This document shows positions 58,564 to 64,000 of a stretch of DNA of 64,000 nt, one piece after another. The notes below the pieces were generated by a model. That model saw only the letters and a program-made list of their open reading frames with translations, was not told the origin of the DNA and did no database searches. The position numbers were made by a program, and so were the translations under genes. How positions within the stretch are numbered: position 1 is the stretch's first letter; each line of letters starts with the position of its first letter. Source of the DNA: Erysipelotrichaceae bacterium (GTDB taxonomy: Bacteria > Bacillota_I > Bacilli_A > Erysipelotrichales > Erysipelotrichaceae); the NCBI GenBank assembly GCA_017512285.1, contig JAFWGU010000035.1:1-64000 (forward strand), given 5' to 3'.

Positions 58564-60509
58564 AAAGAATACTAATATGCGTGCTGATCATCTGTATGAT
58601 GGTCAGCTTTGCTGCATGCAGCAACAAGACAAAGATCGATCCGGCCGTACAGAGCTCAAAAACGCTCTACGTGCGTAAGGTAGAGCTGCCTGAGGATTTT
58701 ATCATGGGAGCTGATATCAGCTCTGTAATCGCCCTGGAGAACGCCGGGGTGAAGTTCTACGGCTGGGATGGAAATGAACAGGACATTTTCAAGACTCTGG
58801 CGGAAAGCGGTGTAAACTATATACGCGTAAGAGTATGGAATGATCCGTTTGATGAGAACGGCAACGGTTTCGGCGGCGGCAACAATGACGTTGAGACTGC
58901 TGTACTGATTGCTCAGAGAGCAAAGAAGTACGGACTTAAACTGCTGGTCGACTTCCATTATTCTGATTTCTGGGCAGACCCAGGCAAACAGATGGTTCCA
59001 AGAGCCTGGAAGGACATGGATGTCGATACCAAGGCCGAAGCCTTATATCAGTACACTAAGGATTCGCTCCAGAAGATCAAGAAGACCGGTGTTACTATAG
59101 GCATGGTACAGATTGGCAATGAAACCAATGCCAGGATGTGCGGCGAGACCATCTGGTCCAACATTCTGAAGTTAATGAAGGCCGGCAGCAAGGCTGTTCG
59201 CGAGGTTATTCCAAAGGCCAGAATAGCAGTTCACTTTGCCAATCCGGAAAGCGGATCATATGAGACCTACGCCTCCAAGCTGAAATACTACGATCTGGAT
59301 TATGACGTATTTGCTTCGTCATACTATCCTTACTGGCACGGTACCCTTGATGCTCTGAAGCATGAACTGGACAACATTACCGACAATTACGAAAAGGAGG
59401 TAATGGTAGTTGAAACGTCATACGCCTATACTCCAGATGATACAGACTTCTTCGGCAACACCATATCCGATGCCAGCGCAGTTACCAAGAACTATCCGTA
59501 CACCGTTCAGGGCCAGGCAAACTCACTTGTTGACGTTATCGATACGGTTAGTCAGATGAAGAAGGGTATAGGTGTATGTTACTGGGAACCGGCCTGGATA
59601 ACCGTTGGCCACAATAACTATGAGGAAAACAAGGTATTGTGGGAGAAATACGGTGCCGGATGGGCAAGCAGCTATGCGGCAGTTTACGACAAGGCAGATG
59701 CCGGCAGATACCATGGCGGCAGTGCCGTAGACAATCAGGCGCTGTTTGATGAAAACGGACATCCGCTGGAATCACTGAAGACGTTCGCTCTGGTAAGGAC
59801 CGGCAACATCATTCCTCTCAAGGCGGTGGCCATCAAGGACGTTGCCATTAGCTGCGATCTTAATGAGGAGATCGTATTGCCTGAAACCGTAAGTGCCATC
59901 ATGTCTGATAATTCTCATCAGCAGGTTCCTGTAAAATGGGAAGAATATGACAGCAAGATGATGCATGAAAACGGCGTAAGACAGTATGTTATCCATGGCG
60001 AAGCGGAAGGCATGCAGGCAACCTGTTATCTGTCCATGATCAAGTTCAACTTCCTGAAGAATTATTCATTTGAAGACGGTGAGCTGGGAAGCTGGAAGGT
60101 AACGGATAACGGTAAGACCGAACAGGCCTACATAGAAAAAAAGGCAACTGACTCACTGAGCGGGGAATATCATTTCCACTTCTGGAGTGCAGCAGCCAAC
60201 AGCATCAACTTTGATCTTGAACAGGATCTGAATGATCTGAAAGAGGGAACATACCGTTATCAGATCTCCATCATGGGAGGAGATGGCGGCAATACCAGCA
60301 TCTATGCCTATGTCAAGATCAACGGGGAGATCGTCAAGACGGAACCATCCAGGATCACATCCTATAATGAGTGGCATACGGCCGTGATAAGCGGCATAAG
60401 CGTCTCTTCAGGAGATAAGGTAACAGCAGGCATTCACGTTGAATGTGCCGGCGCCGGAAACGGTGCCTGGGGCAAGATCGACGATGCACTGTTCAATTAC
60501 GATGATTAG
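58560..60509 (+). CDS. Lipoprotein arabinogalactan endo-beta-1,4-galactanase, GH53
   Basis: A 649-residue surface enzyme with lipobox FAAC. The GH53 catalytic domain (about 45-400) shows GADISSVIALE, YIRVRVWNDP, LLVDFHYSDFWADPGKQ, acid/base Glu in QIGNETN and nucleophile Glu in VMVVETSYAYT. A bacterial Ig-like domain (about 405-500) and a C-terminal carbohydrate-binding-like domain (about 505-649) follow. GH53 cleaves beta-1,4-galactan of pectin. Its place in an operon with malQ and a GH13 amylase is unusual and suggests combined glucan/galactan use. Four-base overlap with the amylase gene. Confidence 0.9.
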   Translation: MKRILICVLIICMMVSFAACSNKTKIDPAVQSSKTLYVRKVELPEDFIMGADISSVIALENAGVKFYGWDGNEQDIFKTLAESGVNYIRVRVWNDPFDENGNGFGGGNNDVETAVLIAQRAKKYGLKLLVDFHYSDFWADPGKQMVPRAWKDMDVDTKAEALYQYTKDSLQKIKKTGVTIGMVQIGNETNARMCGETIWSNILKLMKAGSKAVREVIPKARIAVHFANPESGSYETYASKLKYYDLDYDVFASSYYPYWHGTLDALKHELDNITDNYEKEVMVVETSYAYTPDDTDFFGNTISDASAVTKNYPYTVQGQANSLVDVIDTVSQMKKGIGVCYWEPAWITVGHNNYEENKVLWEKYGAGWASSYAAVYDKADAGRYHGGSAVDNQALFDENGHPLESLKTFALVRTGNIIPLKAVAIKDVAISCDLNEEIVLPETVSAIMSDNSHQQVPVKWEEYDSKMMHENGVRQYVIHGEAEGMQATCYLSMIKFNFLKNYSFEDGELGSWKVTDNGKTEQAYIEKKATDSLSGEYHFHFWSAAANSINFDLEQDLNDLKEGTYRYQISIMGGDGGNTSIYAYVKINGEIVKTEPSRITSYNEWHTAVISGISVSSGDKVTAGIHVECAGAGNGAWGKIDDALFNYDD

Positions 60510-60532
60510 CAGTCTCAGGACTGCTTTTCTTG
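60508..60532 (+). terminator. Terminator of the glucan/galactan operon
   Basis: AGCAGTC (60508-60514), loop TCAG, GACTGCT (60519-60525) and TTTCTT. Confidence 0.85.
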
Positions 60533-60590
60533 TGCAAATTGATTAAAGCGGCAAAAGCAACTGATTATAATTATTTCAGGAGGACTGATT

Positions 60591-61130
60591 ATGAAACTGA
60601 CTGAAGGAATGACTTTTCCGAATTTTACCGTAAATACCAGTAGAGAAGACAATGTGGATCTCTACAGCCGCATTGACAGAAAGACAGTATTCTGGGTGAT
60701 CCGCTACATAGGATGTACCGTATGCCGCTATGACGTGCATGTACTGGCTGAAAACTATGAAAGGATCAGAGAAAAGGGCTGCCAGTTGTTTGTGGTAATG
60801 CAGTCGGACACTGATCATGTCAGAAGGGAACTTAAGGATGCGAATATCCCGTTTGAGATAATCTGCGATAATGAGTTCAGAATCTACAATGAACTGGAAA
60901 TAAACCCGGCTGCCAGTCCTGAAGAGCTCAGAGGAGAAAACGTTGAGGCTCTGAAGGAAAAGGGCGGCAAGGCCAGAGCCCTGGGCTTCTCACATGGCGA
61001 CTATGAGGGCAATGAACTTCAGCTGCCGGCATTATTCATCGTCGATGAGAAGTGCAATGTTTTGAAAGCACATTACGGTAAGAACATTCTGGACATGCCG
61101 AGTGTTGATGAACTGGTTGAAATGATATAA
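60591..61130 (+). CDS. Peroxiredoxin-like protein
   Basis: A 179-residue thioredoxin-fold protein of the AhpC/TSA-like group. The active-site region is RYIGCTVCRYD with Cys42 and Cys45 as a CxxC pair; most peroxiredoxins have a single Cys here. The end has LPALFIVDEKCNVLKAHYG, the cis-Pro and strand of the fold. It probably reduces peroxides or works as a thiol-disulfide reductase in the cytosol. AGGAGGAC precedes the ATG. Monocistronic. Confidence 0.85.
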   Translation: MKLTEGMTFPNFTVNTSREDNVDLYSRIDRKTVFWVIRYIGCTVCRYDVHVLAENYERIREKGCQLFVVMQSDTDHVRRELKDANIPFEIICDNEFRIYNELEINPAASPEELRGENVEALKEKGGKARALGFSHGDYEGNELQLPALFIVDEKCNVLKAHYGKNILDMPSVDELVEMI

Positions 61131-61132
61131 AG

Positions 61133-61158
61133 AAAAAAGAGGAGCGATCCTCTTTTTT
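61133..61158. terminator. Bidirectional terminator
   Basis: AAAAGAGGA (61135-61143), loop GCGA, TCCTCTTTT (61148-61156), with A-rich and T-rich flanks. Lies between the peroxiredoxin gene and the convergent ATP-grasp gene. Confidence 0.85.
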
Positions 61159-62344
61159 AGTGGTTTTCAAATACTTCCTGTACGAAGCGGTTGGTTTCCT
61201 CTTCGGTATCAAATGTTGCGATGTACATGTAGTTGCCCATCGTATTTGACAGTGCTTCAGCAACCGGGCCTTCCATTCTGATGTGCTCACCGTACTTGCG
61301 GTAGATGTCGTCATGGCTCATGACGAAGTTCTTGCCGTTTCTTCTGCCGGCGAATACGCAGAACTGAGAGTTCTTATTGATTCTGTCGGTCTTGTCATAG
61401 GCGATCATGTCAGCCCAGATCTCATAGACATCAGTTCCGTTTGCGTAGTTCATCATGGTAGGTGAGATGCCGCCGCTTGGTCTCATGTTGACCTCAAGGG
61501 CAACGATGTCACCTTCCTTGCCTAAGTACTGATCCTTTGTCAGTAAGAAGAATTCAAAGTGGGTGAATCTGCTCTTTACGCCAAAGGCCTTTAAGGTCTT
61601 TCTGCCGATCTCGGCCAGCTTTTCCGGAACCTTGTTACGGATGTAGAATACGCAGTTGTCGCCGTCATTGACGATGTCCATCAGGCTGTTAGGCGTAACG
61701 TTTCCGGTTTCAAAGATCGTATCTCCCTTGGAATTGGTTATGGAGTCAAAGGTGATTACCTGTCCGGTAATGAACTCTTCCATGATGTATGGCTCATCGA
61801 TCCTTGTTTCCAGGAAGTTCTTCAGGTCTTCATCGCTCTTCAGTTTATAGGTATGAGCAGCTCCAACCCCGTTGTCAGGCTTTACGATTACCGGATAGCC
61901 AACTTCATCAATGAATTTGCGGCAGTTTTCAAAGTCGTCAACCATGTGGAATCTGGCAACCGGAACACCAGCCTTGATGTAGTTTTCCTTCATTCTGGAC
62001 TTGTACTTGACCTGAGGCATGTCCTCAACGTGGAAACCTGAATTGATGTTGAAGTCAGTACGAAGTCTGGCATCTCTTTCCAGCCAGTATTCATTGTTTG
62101 ATTCCAGCCAGTCGATGCGGCCGTACTTGAAGATAAAGAAAGCAACGGCCTTATATACTTCGTCGTAGTTTTCCAGTGATGAGACCTTGTAGTACTCATT
62201 CATTGAGTTCTTGAGGTCATCAGTCAGATTATCATATGGACAGTCGCCAATTCCTAAGACGTTGAGTCCGTTCTGTTTCAGATGATAACAGAAATTCCAG
62301 TAGTTTTCCGGAAAGTTCGGTGAAATGAAAATAAAGTTCTTCAT
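61157..62344 (-). CDS. ATP-grasp ligase, unknown product
   Basis: A 395-residue ATP-grasp enzyme. An N-terminal pre-ATP-grasp part (MKNFIFISPNFPENYWNF) precedes the ATP-binding core: YPVIVKPDNGVGAAHTYKLKS with the ATP-binding Lys, EPYIMEEFITG, and the metal site FFLLTKDQYLG ... VALEVNMRPSGG. It should join a carboxylate to an amine or thiol through an acyl phosphate. The start at 62344 is preferred because GAAAGGA lies just upstream; homology also starts there. Last gene of an operon with two esterases, 14 nt after the second. Confidence 0.85.
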   Translation of the reverse strand: MKNFIFISPNFPENYWNFCYHLKQNGLNVLGIGDCPYDNLTDDLKNSMNEYYKVSSLENYDEVYKAVAFFIFKYGRIDWLESNNEYWLERDARLRTDFNINSGFHVEDMPQVKYKSRMKENYIKAGVPVARFHMVDDFENCRKFIDEVGYPVIVKPDNGVGAAHTYKLKSDEDLKNFLETRIDEPYIMEEFITGQVITFDSITNSKGDTIFETGNVTPNSLMDIVNDGDNCVFYIRNKVPEKLAEIGRKTLKAFGVKSRFTHFEFFLLTKDQYLGKEGDIVALEVNMRPSGGISPTMMNYANGTDVYEIWADMIAYDKTDRINKNSQFCVFAGRRNGKNFVMSHDDIYRKYGEHIRMEGPVAEALSNTMGNYMYIATFDTEEETNRFVQEVFENH

Positions 62345-62358
62345 AGTGTGGTTCCTTT

Positions 62359-63114
62359 CTAATCTTCCATCAGATATGGCATGAAGTACGGTATCTGCTT
62401 GTACCACCATGGCCAGTCATGATTAACGTCGTATCCCCAGTAGTCAAACCAGATCTTAATGCCGAGCCTTGCGCAGCTGGCATCAACGCTTCTGGTACTG
62501 TCAGGCAATTCCCAGGCTCCCTGACCTACACATACTACAGCCTTATGCTGATTGTACTTTTCAATGAAGGGGTGACCTTCAGGCATGTGAGCCATGTAAT
62601 CGGTAACGGAATTTTTGTAACATATTTCATCCATGTAGTCTCCCATGAAGAATGAGGCATGGTATGCACCGCTTAAGGCCAGGCATCTGTCAAACAGATC
62701 CGGGAAGCGGAAATATAGATTGAGAGCATGGGTAGCTCCCATTGAACAGCCAAAGGTCATTATGCCCGGGTAGCCTGTCCAGCCGTTTTTCATGTTGACG
62801 TATTCCCTGATGAACGGTACGGCTTCTCTGGTAATGTAGTCGATCCACTCCTCATGACGTCTCATGCGCCAGTACGGATCGCCGTTCTTGTCGCTCCAGG
62901 TCTCACGGTCGATTGAATCAATTGCGAAGACCATGCACTGGCCGCTTTCGATCCAGGGACCGAATGAATCGGTCAGATTGAAGTTTTCAAAATCAAAGAA
63001 GCGTCCGTCCTGACATGGCAGGAACAGAATCGGTCTGCCGTGGTGACCATATACTTTCATTGGCATGGTACGGTGCAGAATGTTGCTGTAGTAATCAATG
63101 TAGTTAGTTTCCAT
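62359..63114 (-). CDS. Esterase-family alpha/beta hydrolase A
   Basis: A 251-residue putative esterase (PF00756, esterase D/antigen 85-like). The nucleophile elbow is GCSMGATHAL; a late His is in DVNHDWPWW. N-terminal Gly-rich PILFLPCQDGRFFDFENF lies in the oxyanion region. No signal peptide, so cytosolic. It lies 10 nt after esterase B and 14 nt before the ATP-grasp gene. Could hydrolyse or transfer an acyl group on the product of the ligase. Confidence 0.85.
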   Translation of the reverse strand: METNYIDYYSNILHRTMPMKVYGHHGRPILFLPCQDGRFFDFENFNLTDSFGPWIESGQCMVFAIDSIDRETWSDKNGDPYWRMRRHEEWIDYITREAVPFIREYVNMKNGWTGYPGIMTFGCSMGATHALNLYFRFPDLFDRCLALSGAYHASFFMGDYMDEICYKNSVTDYMAHMPEGHPFIEKYNQHKAVVCVGQGAWELPDSTRSVDASCARLGIKIWFDYWGYDVNHDWPWWYKQIPYFMPYLMED

Positions 63115-63124
63115 AATGATATCC

Positions 63125-63889
63125 TCAATCTTCCAGTAAGATGTTCATGAAATGCGGTATTTCCTTTTCCCAGGACTCCTCTGAGTGAGTTCCACCGGGA
63201 AGGATGCGGGTATTGAGCATTACTTTCTTGCGATGCAGCAGCTTTATGACTTCCCCGAAGTCCTTGCGGATGACGGGGTGCTTTATTTCCTGCTCTCCGA
63301 AATCGGCAAACAGAATGGTATTCTTTCCTATTCTGGCAGACCTGATCATCTGCTTGACCTCGTTAAATGAAAAGCCGATGGCAGGTGAGATGGCTGCTCC
63401 CTTGGAGAAGACATCGTTGTAGCAGCATAATGCATACAGTGTCATTAATCCGCCCATTGAGCTTCCGCCGATCCAGGTGAATTCCCTGTCAGGAAGAGTA
63501 GGGTAGTTATCGTCGACATAGGGCTTGAATTCCTCGACAAACCAGTCCATGGTGATCTTGCCGCGGCCGATGACATCTCCCCAGTGAGGACTGTAGAAGT
63601 CAAACGGACTGTATTCTGAAAGCCTGCCTCCGCATTCATCAGTTTCCGGGTGATGGTTGCACTCAACTGCCGCTATGATGACCGGAATGTCATTGCTTTC
63701 AAAGTAATCTAGCATTCTCCAGCTTCTGCCGAATGAGGCGTCTTCATCGTGGAAGAGATTCTGGCCATCAAACATGTAGAGAACCGGGAATCTGGCATCT
63801 TCGTCATATCCTTCCGGCACGTATACATAAACGTTTCTCTCTTCATCCCCGGTAAGCTGGGGAATGGTAATTGGCCAGGTATCCAACAT
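63125..63889 (-). CDS. Esterase-family alpha/beta hydrolase B
   Basis: A 254-residue putative esterase of the same family. Motifs: VLYMFDGQNLFHDEDA, the nucleophile elbow IGGSSMGGLMTLYA, Asp in LFADFGEQE and final His in PGGTHSEESW. No signal peptide. Clearly diverged from esterase A, so the two are probably not redundant. GAGGT lies before the ATG. First gene of the three-gene operon. Confidence 0.88.
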   Translation of the reverse strand: MLDTWPITIPQLTGDEERNVYVYVPEGYDEDARFPVLYMFDGQNLFHDEDASFGRSWRMLDYFESNDIPVIIAAVECNHHPETDECGGRLSEYSPFDFYSPHWGDVIGRGKITMDWFVEEFKPYVDDNYPTLPDREFTWIGGSSMGGLMTLYALCCYNDVFSKGAAISPAIGFSFNEVKQMIRSARIGKNTILFADFGEQEIKHPVIRKDFGEVIKLLHRKKVMLNTRILPGGTHSEESWEKEIPHFMNILLED

Positions 63890-63922
63890 AATTTACCTCA
63901 CTGATATCAATCTGTTTTATAT

Positions 63923-63951
63923 ATTTTACACGATTTTCACAAGATGTAAAA
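63923..63951 (-). promoter_or_regulatory. Promoter of the esterase/ATP-grasp operon with inverted repeat
   Basis: Minus-strand TTTACA (plus 63945-63950), 16-nt spacer and TAAAAT (plus 63923-63928). TTTTACA (63924-63930) and TGTAAAA (63945-63951) form an inverted repeat that covers both promoter boxes, a possible operator. Confidence 0.6.
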
Positions 63952-64000
63952 ACCATTTTCAGGATGTAAGCGGATTCACGAAAAAATAATATTATTTGTG

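Noticed and set aside
1893-60532. Repeated GTCTCAGGAC sequence at two places
   Set aside because: Both copies are terminator stems with the same loop. Short stems of this type recur by chance and there is no sign of a mobile repeat.

Overview
The window comes from a low-to-mid GC Gram-positive (Bacillota/Firmicutes) chromosome, most plausibly a gut-type member of the Erysipelotrichia, although family level is inference only. The support is a T-box upstream of leuS, L20- and L13-type ribosomal leaders, SAM and TPP riboswitches, a CssRS-like two-component system, ECTF-style ThiT thiamine uptake, mannose-family PTS genes, an arginine deiminase cluster and many Gram-positive lipoproteins. No insertion sequences, phage genes or CRISPR arrays were seen. 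Genes are densely packed on both strands, with strong intrinsic terminators at most operon ends and recognisable -35/-10 promoters.

Layout. 1-3,960: small membrane protein, Cthe_2159-type lipoprotein, and an operon of lipoprotein, ECF sigma factor and anti-sigma factor. 4,000-7,970: T-box/leuS, then L20 leader with infC (start codon ATA), rpmI and rplT. 8,000-10,070: a UTRA-only protein and a GntR/UTRA regulator, with TGGTATA-type operator candidates shared with a small membrane protein gene. 10,076-11,280: a short, divergent metK behind a SAM-I-clan riboswitch. 11,317-22,860: an apparent Amadori-product (fructoselysine/glucoselysine-like) utilisation island: GntR regulator, MATE transporter, mannose-family PTS IIC-IID-IIB-IIA, a FrlD-like kinase and five different SIS-domain proteins. 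GTATATAC operator candidates lie at two of its promoters.

22,890-34,600: His/Cys/Pro repeat protein, free methionine-R-sulfoxide reductase, TPP riboswitch-thiT-DUF402, cssRS-like pair, deoD, a repeat-containing membrane protein with a phosphodiester glycosidase and a sirtuin, nitroreductase, tRNA-Arg, MFS transporter and a YegP-type protein. 34,635-37,838: arcC, arcB and an arcA interrupted by one in-frame TGA. 38,043-45,010: argS, a ParB-like/metallophosphoesterase fusion, PepF, rplM-rpsI and an alpha/beta hydrolase. 45,134-45,379: convergent tRNA-Glu and tRNA-Lys. 45,583-49,185: PfkB kinase, three unknown exported or anchored proteins and a HAD hydrolase.

49,244-60,509: a glucan/galactan operon: malQ, LacI regulator, maltodextrin-type ABC importer (binding protein with an extra C-terminal domain, MalF, MalG, MsmX-type ATPase), a lipoprotein GH13 amylase and a lipoprotein GH53 galactanase. 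CRE/LacI-type operators sit at its two promoters. 60,591-63,889: peroxiredoxin-like protein, then a minus-strand operon of two esterases and an ATP-grasp ligase of unknown product.

The most interesting points are the nonsense codon in an otherwise intact arcA, the five-SIS island with shared operators and a structured leader, the ATA start of infC, the UTRA-only/GntR pair, the ATP-grasp/esterase operon and the His-rich repeat protein.
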